Source: an uncultured Christensenella sp. (GTDB lineage Bacteria; Bacillota; Clostridia; Christensenellales; Borkfalkiaceae). Taken from it: DNA of 64,000 nt. This document shows positions 53,168-61,712 of the stretch, one piece after another (within the stretch, counting starts at the first letter, position 1; the number at the start of each line of letters is the position of its first letter). The notes under the pieces were generated by a model. It saw nothing but the letters and a program-made list of their open reading frames with translations, did no database searches and was not told the DNA's origin. The DNA is taken from positions 80,847 through 144,846 of the forward strand of contig CAJTPJ010000001.1 of assembly GCA_910578145.1 (NCBI GenBank), written 5' to 3'. A program made the translations under genes and the position numbers.

Positions 53168-54006
53168 GCGGGTTTATTAATATAAATAAAGCGTCGGGGG
53201 TAAGTTCCGCGCGCGAAGTGGCAATAATAAAAAAGTTAACGGGTACGCCGTGCGGGCATATGGGCACGCTTGACCCAATGGCTTCGGGGGTGCTTCCCGT
53301 TGCCATAGGCAAGGCGGCGCGGCTGTTTGATTTTTTTCTCTATAAGCACAAAAAATACTCGGCAACTTTCCGTTTCGGGGTGGATAGCGACACGCTGGAT
53401 ACCACGGGCGAAATTGTGGAAAACGCGGGATTGGTACCGGAATATGCCGCAGTTTCGGAAGTTTTGCCCCAATTTACGGGTGAGATAATGCAACTCCCCC
53501 CAAAGTACAGCGCAAAAAATATAGGCGGCAGGCGCGGTTACGAGCTTGCGCGTGCGGGCGTGGAATTTGAGCTTAAGCCTAAGAAAGTTACGGTTTATTC
53601 CATAACGCTTACGGGTAGGAGCGGCAACGAATTTTCGTTTGATATCGAGTGCGGCGGCGGAACGTATATCCGTTCGCTTGCAAGGGATATCGCCGCAAAA
53701 TTGGGCACGCGCGCGGTGATGAGCGCGCTCGTAAGAACGCAAAGCGGTATATTTACTATCAAAAACGCGGTGGAAACGTCCGCGCTTTCGTGCGAAAATA
53801 TAAACAGCTTCATAATCCCTACGGAATCGGTGTTGCCGTACGAAAGTATTTCGCTTGCCGAAAAGGACGAGTTTAAGGTTTTCAACGGTTTAACTATTCC
53901 TTGTGAAAAGCCCGACGGAATTTATAAAATTTACAGGGGCGGCGCTTTTTACGGTCTTTGCGAAGTCAAACAATCTTTTTTAAAGGTGAGGACAAAATTA
54001 TGTTAG
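53164..54006 (+). CDS. truB: tRNA pseudouridine-55 synthase
   Basis: A 280-residue enzyme forming pseudouridine 55 in the T-loop of tRNAs. The catalytic Asp lies in GTLDPMASGVLP, with KYSATFRFG, QLPPKYSAKNIGGRRGYELARAG and CGGGTYIRSLARDI around it. Overlaps the stop of the upstream phosphoesterase (ATGA). Confidence 0.96.
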   Translation: MSGFININKASGVSSAREVAIIKKLTGTPCGHMGTLDPMASGVLPVAIGKAARLFDFFLYKHKKYSATFRFGVDSDTLDTTGEIVENAGLVPEYAAVSEVLPQFTGEIMQLPPKYSAKNIGGRRGYELARAGVEFELKPKKVTVYSITLTGRSGNEFSFDIECGGGTYIRSLARDIAAKLGTRAVMSALVRTQSGIFTIKNAVETSALSCENINSFIIPTESVLPYESISLAEKDEFKVFNGLTIPCEKPDGIYKIYRGGAFYGLCEVKQSFLKVRTKLC

Positions 54007-55529
54007 AAATCGTCAGGTATAACGAAGAGGAGTACACTTTTCCCTGCCTTTTGGTGCTGGGCTGTTTCGACGGCTTGCACGTCGGGCACGCCGAACTTCT
54101 TAAAAAAGCAAAATTACAGGCGAAAATAAACGGACTGGATTTGGGAATTATGCTATTCACCGACGGCAAGGGCGGCAAACAGCTGTATTCGTTTGAGGAA
54201 AGGGTAAAATTTCTTGAAAATTTTAACGTAAAGTTCGTTCTTAAAATAGATTTCGACGACGAGTTTAAAAAAATTAAGCCTCTTGATTTTTTGGCTTGTT
54301 TAGAAGATAAGCTCAATATAAAAGCGTATATGAGCGGCAAGGATTTCCGCTTTGGTCAGGGCAAAAAAGGCAAGGCTTCCACGCTTAAAAGCTACGCCGA
54401 GGACGAAGAAAACGGCGTTTGGTATATGCCCGTTAAAGACGTGGTGCTCGGCGACGAAAAGGTTAGCACCACGCGCATTAAAACCTGTCTGGAAAACGGC
54501 GATATTATCGCAGCAAACCAACTTCTCGGCAGAAATTATTCGGTTAGCGGCACGGTTATCCGCGGCGCCGACAGGGGCGGTAAGCTGTTGGGATATCCCA
54601 CTATGAACATAGCCTACCCCGACTATAAATTTGAAGTTAAAGCGGGCGTTTACAAGGTTAAATGCACCGTGGGAGAAACGGAATATTACGGCATAGCAAA
54701 CTACGGCGCGCGCCCTACTTTCGGTGAAAACAACGCGCTTTTGGAAGTGCATTTGCAGGGCTTGGAGGGGTTGCATTACGACGAAACGGTAACCGTTGAA
54801 TTTATCAATTACCTGCGAGATATATGCAAGTTTGACAGTGCCGAAGCGCTTATCGAACAGCTTTCAAAGGATATTCTTTGTTTGGACGCTCAAGCCGAGT
54901 TGGCGGTTGCCAACGGCGCGGAATCTCAGCCCGAATCTCAGGTGGAAACGCAGCCTGAACCTGCCGAACAACCCGCCGCGGTAGTGCCCGAGGAAACGTC
55001 TGCGGAAGTCCACGAAACGCAAACTGAAACTGCCGACGCGGAGGTTGAACAAGTTCACGAAATTCAAACGGAAACGGCAGAAGAACAGACTGTAACCGAG
55101 CCTGACGCGCCGCAAGAAGAAACGGACGAAGGTTTTGAAGAGGAACTTGAAGAAACGGTAGAAGAAATTCCCGAAGAAGCCAACGAAGAAATTGTTGAAG
55201 AAACGCGGGAAGAGCCTGCGGCGTCGGACGATATTCCCGCAGAAATACAAGAAGAGCCGCTTGACGGTGTAACGCAAACGTTTGACGAAGTCGAGTGCGA
55301 ATTTGTCGAGCCTGAAACCGAAGAAACGGCATCGGAGGAAGCGGAGGAACCCGCCCAAGAGGAAATTTCAACCGAAACGGAAACTTGCGAACCCGATTCT
55401 TCCGTAACGGCGGAAGCAATTCCAACCGTCAGCGCCGAAATAGGCGGTTACGACGGTGAGGAACAATTTGATTTGGAAGCCGTTTCAAACGGCGCGCAGG
55501 ACGACGGAGAAGAAAATTCAAATGATTAA
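54000..55529 (+). CDS. ribF: Bifunctional riboflavin kinase / FMN adenylyltransferase with a long acidic tail
   Basis: The first 300 residues are a normal RibF that makes FMN and FAD: LGCFDGLHVGHAELL and STTRIKTCLENGDI (adenylyltransferase), GKLLGYPTMNI and YGIANYGARPTFG (flavokinase). Residues about 302-509 form an unusual low-complexity tail dominated by Glu, Thr, Pro and Ala with near-repeats such as VHETQTETA/VHEIQTETA, predicted to be disordered and strongly negative. The ATG at 54000 follows AAGGTGAGG and overlaps the truB stop. Confidence 0.93.
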   Translation: MLEIVRYNEEEYTFPCLLVLGCFDGLHVGHAELLKKAKLQAKINGLDLGIMLFTDGKGGKQLYSFEERVKFLENFNVKFVLKIDFDDEFKKIKPLDFLACLEDKLNIKAYMSGKDFRFGQGKKGKASTLKSYAEDEENGVWYMPVKDVVLGDEKVSTTRIKTCLENGDIIAANQLLGRNYSVSGTVIRGADRGGKLLGYPTMNIAYPDYKFEVKAGVYKVKCTVGETEYYGIANYGARPTFGENNALLEVHLQGLEGLHYDETVTVEFINYLRDICKFDSAEALIEQLSKDILCLDAQAELAVANGAESQPESQVETQPEPAEQPAAVVPEETSAEVHETQTETADAEVEQVHEIQTETAEEQTVTEPDAPQEETDEGFEEELEETVEEIPEEANEEIVEETREEPAASDDIPAEIQEEPLDGVTQTFDEVECEFVEPETEETASEEAEEPAQEEISTETETCEPDSSVTAEAIPTVSAEIGGYDGEEQFDLEAVSNGAQDDGEENSND

Positions 55530-56367
55530 ATTCGGACCCAGCGGCAACTGCGAATCGTTTTACGCCGCCGGTTACAAACATACCGAACAGTCGGCAAAAT
55601 TTTGCAAAGATTTGGGGCTGGACTGTTTTGAATACTCTTTTGGCAGAGGCGTGCTTATGTCCGAGGGCAAAGCGGCGCAGATAGGCGAAGCGTTTAGCGA
55701 ACAGGGCGTGGAGATAAGCGCGCACGCGCCGTACTTTATCAATTTTGCCAACCCGTCGGACGAAGCGGCGCAAAAATCTTACGGCTACGTATTGCAAAGC
55801 GCAAAAATTTTAAATATTATGGGCGGCAGGCGGGTAGTTTTCCACCCTGCGGCACAAGGCAAGGTTTCGCGCGAAGAAGCGGTTGAAAAAACTAAGGACA
55901 GGCTTAAAATTTTGCGAGATTACGTTTATCTTAACGACTTCGGGCATATGATTTTCTGCCCCGAAACTATGGGCAAACTCGCGCAGATAGGCACGCTTGA
56001 AGAGGTGGTGGAGTTTTGCAAAATAGATAAATGTTTCGTGCCCGCAATCGATTTCGGGCATATCAACGCGCGCGAACAGGGCAGTTTAAAAACCGTAAAA
56101 GACTATAAGACCCGCCTTGAATATATGATTTCCGAACTCGGTTTCGAGCGAGTAAAAAATTTCCACGTGCATTTTTCAAAGATAATGTACGGCGGCAAAG
56201 GCGAGATAAAACATTTAACATTCGAGGACGAAATTTACGGACCGGAGTTTGAACCGTTGGCGGTAGCTTTGAAAGAACTTAAATTAGAGCCTTATATCGT
56301 AAGCGAATCTGCTGGCACGCAGGCGGAGGACGCGCTTGCTATGAAGCGCCTTTACAACGCCGTTTAA
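55522..56367 (+). CDS. Endonuclease IV family protein
   Basis: A 281-residue TIM-barrel protein of the AP endonuclease 2 family. Zinc-binding positions are visible as SAHAPYF, VVFHPAA, CPETMG, AIDFGHINA, FHVHFSK and SESAG. It probably cleaves DNA at abasic sites, although sugar isomerases share the fold and the length is typical of both. It starts 8 nt inside ribF; its own ribosome binding site is weak (AGAAG). Confidence 0.87.
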   Translation: MIKFGPSGNCESFYAAGYKHTEQSAKFCKDLGLDCFEYSFGRGVLMSEGKAAQIGEAFSEQGVEISAHAPYFINFANPSDEAAQKSYGYVLQSAKILNIMGGRRVVFHPAAQGKVSREEAVEKTKDRLKILRDYVYLNDFGHMIFCPETMGKLAQIGTLEEVVEFCKIDKCFVPAIDFGHINAREQGSLKTVKDYKTRLEYMISELGFERVKNFHVHFSKIMYGGKGEIKHLTFEDEIYGPEFEPLAVALKELKLEPYIVSESAGTQAEDALAMKRLYNAV

Positions 56368-56385
56368 ATTATTTGGATAACTCGG

Positions 56386-56414
56386 TTGACATAAGCAAAT
56401 AATTTTGCTAAAAT
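56386..56414 (+). promoter_or_regulatory. Promoter of pepP-efp-dtd
   Basis: A perfect TTGACA (56386-56391), 17-nt spacer and TAAAAT (56409-56414). The GAGGA ribosome binding site (56416-56420) lies between the -10 box and the expected start point near 56421, so a transcript starting there would lack it. Confidence 0.75.
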
Positions 56415-56424
56415 TGAGGAAGAT

Positions 56425-57474
56425 ATGACTTTTACCAACGCAAGTAAAATTTATCGGGCGGTTGGCGCGGAAGCGGTGCTTACCGAAAGCAGCGATTTGC
56501 GGCGGTATTTAACGGGATTTTCCACGTCGTTCGGCTACGTAATAAGCGATAAAAACGGCTCGGTTTTCTACACCGACGCCCGCTATCTCGAAAGCGCGAA
56601 AGCCGCGTTAAACGGCACCGAAATATCCGTTAAAGAATACGGCGGTAACCTTACCGAACTGTTAAAAGATTACAAGGAAATTGCCGTTCCCGTTTCACGG
56701 ACGCTGTACCCCGAATACGAAAAACTTAAAAATTTGGGGCTTAACGTAGTTGACAGCAGCGCGGCGTTTGACGAGGCTATGGCTTTGAAAGACGGTTGCG
56801 AGCTGGACAACATAAAAAAAGCCTGCGCTATAACCGACAAGGCGTTTAACGACCTTTTACCCCGCATTAAAGAGGGCGCAAGCGAAAACGAAATAGCGGC
56901 GGAACTTGAATACCTTATGCGCAGATATGGCGCAAGCGGCACGAGTTTTGATACTATCGTGGCTTTCGGTAAAAATTCAAGTGTTCCGCACCACGAAACG
57001 GGCGCGGACAAGCTCAAATTCGGCGATATAGTTTTAATAGATTTCGGTTGCAAAGTTAACGGTTATTGCTCGGACTGTACTCGTACTTTCCTTTTCGGCG
57101 ACGATAAAAAGCACGGCGCTTTTAAAGCGGCTTACGATAAAGTTTTAACCGCGCATATGCTTGTAAAGGAGCGCGTAACCGACGGAATAAGCGGAAAAGC
57201 CGCCGACGCGATTGCCCGCGACTATCTTAAAGAACATAATTTAGACAAGCAGTTTACGCATTCATTAGGGCACGGAATAGGTATAAACGTGCACGAAAAA
57301 CCCTATTTATCGCCTAAAAGCGAAAATGTTTTAAAAAACGGAATGGTTTTTTCAGACGAACCCGGCGTTTATTTCGAGGGCGACTTCGGAATAAGAATAG
57401 AGGACACTATAGCGTTAGTTGACGGCAAGGCGGTAAGTCTAACCGATTCAGATAAAAAATTAAAGATAATCTAA
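56425..57474 (+). CDS. Xaa-Pro aminopeptidase (M24B metallopeptidase)
   Basis: A 349-residue two-domain peptidase that removes N-terminal residues before proline. The creatinase-like N-terminal domain carries LTGFSTSFGYVI, and the pita-bread catalytic domain has the metal ligands in LIDFGCKVNGYCSDCTRTF, HSLGHGIGINVHE, SDEPGVY and GIRIEDT. It commonly precedes efp, as here. Confidence 0.94.
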   Translation: MTFTNASKIYRAVGAEAVLTESSDLRRYLTGFSTSFGYVISDKNGSVFYTDARYLESAKAALNGTEISVKEYGGNLTELLKDYKEIAVPVSRTLYPEYEKLKNLGLNVVDSSAAFDEAMALKDGCELDNIKKACAITDKAFNDLLPRIKEGASENEIAAELEYLMRRYGASGTSFDTIVAFGKNSSVPHHETGADKLKFGDIVLIDFGCKVNGYCSDCTRTFLFGDDKKHGAFKAAYDKVLTAHMLVKERVTDGISGKAADAIARDYLKEHNLDKQFTHSLGHGIGINVHEKPYLSPKSENVLKNGMVFSDEPGVYFEGDFGIRIEDTIALVDGKAVSLTDSDKKLKII

Positions 57475-57486
57475 GGAGTTTTAACT

Positions 57487-58062
57487 ATGGCATCAATTTT
57501 AGCAGGCGATATAAGAAAGGGCGCTACTTTTGAATACAACGGCAAGGGCGTTTACACCGTAACCGAGTTCCAGCACGTTAAACCCGGCAAGGGCGCGGCG
57601 TTTGTAAGAGCAACGCTTAAAAACGTAGTTACGGGACAAGTACTTTCGGACGTAACTTTCAACCCCACCGCAAAACTTGAAACGGCTCAGGTGGAAACAA
57701 GAAAAATGGAATACCTGTATTTCGACGGCGAGTTTTACGTGTTTATGGACCCCGAATCTTACGACCAGATTACGCTTAACCACAGCCAGGTTGAAGAAGC
57801 TCTTAAATACATCAAGGAGAACGATACCGTTACCGTAAAATCGCTTAACGGCACTCCTTTCTCGGTTGAGCCCGAAAACTTTGTAGAACTTAAAATTACA
57901 GAGTGCGAACCCGGCGTTAAGGGCAACACCGCAACCAACGCAATGAAAAACGCCGTCGTTGAAACGGGCGCAACCATTCAGGTGCCTATGTTCGTTGAAG
58001 AGGGCGAAACCATCCGCATCGACACCCGTACGGGCGAATATATGTCGAGAGTAGGAAAATAA
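57487..58062 (+). CDS. efp: Elongation factor P
   Basis: A 191-residue translation factor that rescues ribosomes at polyproline. The loop KPGKGAAFVR holds the modifiable lysine; YLYFDGEFYVFMD and the C-terminal MFVEEGETIRIDTRTGEYMSRV are typical. AAGGAG precedes the ATG. Confidence 0.97.
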   Translation: MASILAGDIRKGATFEYNGKGVYTVTEFQHVKPGKGAAFVRATLKNVVTGQVLSDVTFNPTAKLETAQVETRKMEYLYFDGEFYVFMDPESYDQITLNHSQVEEALKYIKENDTVTVKSLNGTPFSVEPENFVELKITECEPGVKGNTATNAMKNAVVETGATIQVPMFVEEGETIRIDTRTGEYMSRVGK

Positions 58063-58499
58063 TGCGCACCGTAATTCAGCGGGTAGGGCAAACTAAACTT
58101 TCCGTTGACGGCAAACTTATTTCCCAAATCCCCTCGGGGCTTGCGGTTTATCTCGGAATAAAGGCGGGCGACAGCCGCACTCAGGCGGAGGCTATGGCTA
58201 AAAAAATAGCCGCGTTGCGCATTTTCGAGGACGGTAACGGGAAAATGAATTTATCCGTAAAGGATATCGGCGGCGAAATTCTGCTTATATCACAGTTTAC
58301 TTTATACGGCGACTGCTCGCACGGCAACCGCCCCAGCTTTATCGAGGCGGAGCGCCCCGAAAAAGCCGAAAGTCTATACGAATATACCGCAGAAACGTTG
58401 CGCGGTTACGGCGTTTGCGTAAAACAAGGCGTTTTCGGCGCGGATATGAAGATAGAGCAGTACAACGACGGACCCGTTACTATAATATACGAAACTTAA
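58062..58499 (+). CDS. dtd: D-aminoacyl-tRNA deacylase
   Basis: A 145-residue proofreading enzyme that removes D-amino acids or glycine from tRNA. The signature SQFTLYGDCSHGNRPSF is intact. The ATG overlaps the efp stop by one base. Confidence 0.96.
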   Translation: MRTVIQRVGQTKLSVDGKLISQIPSGLAVYLGIKAGDSRTQAEAMAKKIAALRIFEDGNGKMNLSVKDIGGEILLISQFTLYGDCSHGNRPSFIEAERPEKAESLYEYTAETLRGYGVCVKQGVFGADMKIEQYNDGPVTIIYET

Positions 58500-58530
58500 A
58501 AACAGGGCGGGAAAAACCGCCCTTTTCTTT
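58500..58530 (+). terminator. Terminator after dtd
   Basis: Six-base-pair stem GGGCGG/CCGCCC with loop GAAAAA and tail TTTTCTTTT. It ends immediately before the next gene. Confidence 0.85.
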
Positions 58531-58535
58531 TAACT

Positions 58536-59369
58536 ATGAAAATACGTTTTTTAGGCACGGGCGCGGCGGAAGGCGTGCCTGCTATGTTTTGTAATTGCGC
58601 GTATTGCAACGAAATACGGCGTATGGGCGAAAGCGAGTTTAGAACGCGCGCGCAGGTTTTAATAGACGGCGTTTTAAGCGTTGATTTTCCGCCGGAAGCG
58701 TATGCCCACGCGCTGAAATTCGGCGTAAACTATTCAAAACTTAAATGCGTTTTGGTTACGCATTCGCATATGGACCATTTCTACGCGCACGATTTTATTT
58801 TGCGCGGCTATAAATACGCGCAAATTTCGGGAGTGCTTGAAATTTACGGCAATTCCGAAGTTAAAGCCGTTTACGAAGAATGTACCGCGCGCGAAATGAA
58901 GCCCGAAGTTGCGCCCAATATCCGCTTAAACGAAATAAGCGCATATACGGAGTTTAACGTGGGCGAATACAAAGTTATAACTGTTCCCGCGCAACATTCC
59001 GCCGTTGAAGAGGCGTTGTTGTTTTATATCGAGCGCGACGGTAAAGGGTATTTGCATCTGCACGATACGGGCAGGATTTCAGACTCCGCCTTTAGTTTTT
59101 TAAAGGAACGCGGCGCCAAAGCGCACGTCGTCGCTTTCGACTGTACTTTCATAGAGCGCACTGGCGGCGAAGTTTCTCGCCATATGGGTATATGCGACGA
59201 TATGCTTATGAAGCAAAAACTTGAAAACATTGGTATAACAAACGCGCAAACCCGATATATAATAACCCATTTTTCGCACAATTCCAACCCGACGCGCGCC
59301 CGTCTTAAACAAATTGAAAAAGAGTACGGCGTAACCGCCGCATACGACGGAATGACGGTGGAAATATAA
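58536..59369 (+). CDS. MBL-fold metallo-hydrolase (PhnP-like)
   Basis: A 277-residue metallo-beta-lactamase fold hydrolase with THSHMDH, further His ligands in PAQHSAVEE and LHDTG, and an early zinc-type CNCAYC motif as in PhnP cyclic phosphodiesterases. The substrate is unknown. There is no ribosome binding site: the ATG comes directly after the T run of the dtd terminator, so expression probably depends on read-through or an internal promoter. It overlaps the next gene by one base. Confidence 0.87.
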   Translation: MKIRFLGTGAAEGVPAMFCNCAYCNEIRRMGESEFRTRAQVLIDGVLSVDFPPEAYAHALKFGVNYSKLKCVLVTHSHMDHFYAHDFILRGYKYAQISGVLEIYGNSEVKAVYEECTAREMKPEVAPNIRLNEISAYTEFNVGEYKVITVPAQHSAVEEALLFYIERDGKGYLHLHDTGRISDSAFSFLKERGAKAHVVAFDCTFIERTGGEVSRHMGICDDMLMKQKLENIGITNAQTRYIITHFSHNSNPTRARLKQIEKEYGVTAAYDGMTVEI

Positions 59370-59899
59370 TGAAGTTTTTTAAACACCTTGCAACCGTAGC
59401 CCGCCACAGGCGGCTGGTAAGAAAATTATGTTTTAAGTGCGGGTTATACCTTCAAGGGCTTTTGCACGATATATCCAAATTTTCCCTCGCCGAGTTTAAC
59501 GCGGGCGTGAAATACTATCAGGGTTACCGCAGCCCTCAGGCAAAGGAGCGGGAGGAGTTGGGTTATTCGGCGGCGTGGTTGCACCACAAAGGCAGAAATA
59601 AACATCACTTTGAGTATTGGACTGATTTTGCCGACGGAGAGCGCGTTTTCGTGGAAATGCCCGCAAGATATCTTGCTGAAATGATTTGCGACCGCGTGGC
59701 GGCAAGCAAAGTTTATTTAAAGGATAAATATACCGACGAAAGCCCGTTGCAATACTTTCTTAATAAAACGGACAGGGCGGGTATGAACGAAAAAACGGCG
59801 GAAAAACTTGAATACTTTTTAACTATGCTTAAAGACGAGGGCGAAAAGTATACTTTTAAACAACTTAAAAAATACGTAAAAGAAAATCCGCGCAAATAG
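59369..59899 (+). CDS. DUF5662 family protein, HD-like
   Basis: A 176-residue protein of the DUF5662 family, seen in many Clostridia. LLHDISKFSLAEF resembles an HD-domain metal motif, followed by AAWLHHKGRNKHHFEYW, so a metal-dependent phosphohydrolase function is possible but not shown. It follows and overlaps the MBL hydrolase gene. Confidence 0.8.
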   Translation: MKFFKHLATVARHRRLVRKLCFKCGLYLQGLLHDISKFSLAEFNAGVKYYQGYRSPQAKEREELGYSAAWLHHKGRNKHHFEYWTDFADGERVFVEMPARYLAEMICDRVAASKVYLKDKYTDESPLQYFLNKTDRAGMNEKTAEKLEYFLTMLKDEGEKYTFKQLKKYVKENPRK

Positions 59900-59915
59900 C
59901 GCGGATTATTTTTAT
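59885..59915 (+). terminator. Terminator after the DUF5662 gene
   Basis: Nine-base-pair stem AATCCGCGC/GCGCGGATT with loop AAATA overlapping the stop codon, then a T-rich tail. Confidence 0.88.
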
Positions 59916-59935
59916 TTGTTATTTTTTTTCAAATA

Positions 59936-59964
59936 TTGAAATTTTAAAACATATATGGTATAAT
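59936..59964 (+). promoter_or_regulatory. Promoter of the AT-rich lipoprotein cluster
   Basis: TTGAAA (59936-59941), 17-nt spacer and TATAAT (59959-59964) with an extended TGG before the -10. A strong AAAGGAGG follows in the leader. Confidence 0.85.
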
Positions 59965-59997
59965 TTAATTGGAATAAAATGGTAAAGGAGGAAAAGA

Positions 59998-60840
59998 ATG
60001 AAAAAATTAGGTTCAATGATTATAACGATAGGATTGATTTTATGTAGTTTAATGTCAGGATGCAGTTACTATTACAACATAGATAAAAAGTTTATCAGTG
60101 ACGGAGATTTTAAGTACTATTATATTGAAGATAGAGATTGTTATGCGATAGCGGATTTAACGGAACAAGGCAATGAAAAGCGAGAATTGTATATGCCGCC
60201 ATACTTTAAAGGTAAAGAAGTAAAATATACAAGTTTTTATAGAAGTTCTCTTGTTGGATTGTATGAGCATACGTTTTATGCACCAAACGCCGAAAAGGTA
60301 TTTTTCTCTTATATGAGTGATTACTATGATAGTGTTATTAGATTATTTGGTGGTACTATTGGTGATATTTTAATACCAAAATGTGAGTCAAATTATATTG
60401 AAAAGGCATGGTTTAGTTTAAAATATGAAACCATATTATTTGTTAATATCATTGGCTATAATTATTTGCTTGAAAAATTGATTGACACCGAAAGAATTTA
60501 TTATTTGAGCATAGGTGATTATATAGTAAATGAGTTTAATTCTAATGGTGAAGTAATGCGTTCCATGCATATAGCAAACACGTCATATATGTTTAATTAT
60601 GAAGGTTCACCGAATGAAGGATATTTCTTTATAAATGATTTTGAAAGAGGGGGTGAAATAGAGGATACGCCGTACGAGCCGACGCGAGAAGGGTATATTT
60701 TCGGAGGCTGGTATAAAGAGCCCGAGTGTAAAAATGTTTGGGATTTCGGCGCGGATACATTGCCCGATGCAGAGTACGACGAGGAAGGAGTTCTGATATT
60801 CAGGGAAACTCAGCTTTATGCTAAGTGGATAAAAAATTAA
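59998..60840 (+). CDS. Lipoprotein with C-terminal InlB-type (Listeria-Bacteroides) repeat, copy 1
   Basis: A 280-residue lipoprotein (lipobox MSGC, near residue 22). A first domain FISDGDFKYYYIEDRDCY leads into a variable middle, and the C-terminal 90 residues end in EPTREGYIFGGWYKEPECKNVW, typical of the Flg_new/InlB B-repeat used in surface proteins. The gene is AT-rich against its surroundings. The last 270 bases are nearly identical to the next gene. Function unknown; likely surface adhesion or scaffolding. Confidence 0.82.
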   Translation: MKKLGSMIITIGLILCSLMSGCSYYYNIDKKFISDGDFKYYYIEDRDCYAIADLTEQGNEKRELYMPPYFKGKEVKYTSFYRSSLVGLYEHTFYAPNAEKVFFSYMSDYYDSVIRLFGGTIGDILIPKCESNYIEKAWFSLKYETILFVNIIGYNYLLEKLIDTERIYYLSIGDYIVNEFNSNGEVMRSMHIANTSYMFNYEGSPNEGYFFINDFERGGEIEDTPYEPTREGYIFGGWYKEPECKNVWDFGADTLPDAEYDEEGVLIFRETQLYAKWIKN

Positions 60841-60850
60841 TTTTTAAAGG
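60571..60850 (+). repeat. 280-bp direct repeat, copy A
   Basis: This segment, covering the C-terminal domain, stop codon and first bases of the next spacer, recurs at 61424-61703. I found a single base difference by eye (ATT versus ACT in the YIFGGW/YTFGGW codon). Confidence 0.9.
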
Positions 60851-60859
60851 AGGTATACG

Positions 60860-61693
60860 ATGAAAAAACTATGTTTAATACTGGCAGGCGCGTTGATGAT
60901 AAGTATGCTGAGCGGTTGCCGAATAAGAAGTATAGAAGAAGATTTTATCAGTGACGGAGATTTTAAGTATTATTACTTAGAAGGAAAGGATTGTTATACA
61001 ATAGTAGGATTAAATGAAATTGCAGATAAGGAAAATTTGTATGTGCCTACACACTATAAGAACAAGGAAATAAATTATATCGGCTATACAAAGACGAGTT
61101 TTACGGGTTTTTATACAAATTATATAATTGATGTGGTAGATATAAAGAATATATATTTGCCATATACAGTAGGTGATTTATATGGAAGAAATGGCGGGTT
61201 TTACAATGGATATCCTGAAAGGGCATTTTTTGTTGGTGCTAAATACCATGGGGAAGTAGCATACACTTTGCAGTTTTCGCAGGAAAAGACGGTTGGATAT
61301 GTAACAGAAAAAATTTTTAAATACTTAGAGAAAGATTTCAACGAGGAAAGAAACCATAAAGAACTTATCGGCAGATATATATTAAAATTTTATTTCAGTA
61401 CGAATAGCAAAATAACAGTACAGATAGCAAACACGTCATATATGTTTAATTATGAAGGTTCACCGAATGAAGGATATTTCTTTATAAATGATTTTGAAAG
61501 AGGGGGTGAAATAGAGGATACGCCGTACGAGCCGACGCGAGAAGGGTATACTTTCGGAGGCTGGTATAAAGAGCCCGAGTGTAAAAATGTTTGGGATTTC
61601 GGCGCGGATACATTGCCCGATGCAGAGTACGACGAGGAAGGAGTTCTGATATTCAGGGAAACTCAGCTTTATGCTAAGTGGATAAAAAATTAA
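60860..61693 (+). CDS. Lipoprotein with C-terminal InlB-type repeat, copy 2
   Basis: A 277-residue paralogue of the preceding gene with lipobox LSGC (near residue 20), the shared start FISDGDFKYYYLEGKDCY, a strongly diverged middle and an almost identical C-terminal 90 residues. AAAGGAGG lies 8 nt before the ATG. Together the two genes look like a tandem duplication with diversified sensory middle and homogenised C-terminal domain. Confidence 0.82.
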   Translation: MKKLCLILAGALMISMLSGCRIRSIEEDFISDGDFKYYYLEGKDCYTIVGLNEIADKENLYVPTHYKNKEINYIGYTKTSFTGFYTNYIIDVVDIKNIYLPYTVGDLYGRNGGFYNGYPERAFFVGAKYHGEVAYTLQFSQEKTVGYVTEKIFKYLEKDFNEERNHKELIGRYILKFYFSTNSKITVQIANTSYMFNYEGSPNEGYFFINDFERGGEIEDTPYEPTREGYTFGGWYKEPECKNVWDFGADTLPDAEYDEEGVLIFRETQLYAKWIKN

Positions 61694-61703
61694 TTTTTAA
61701 AGG
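61424..61703 (+). repeat. 280-bp direct repeat, copy B
   Basis: Near-identical partner of 60571-60850, in the same reading frame, offset 853 bp. Confidence 0.9.
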
Positions 61704-61712
61704 GGGAAAACT

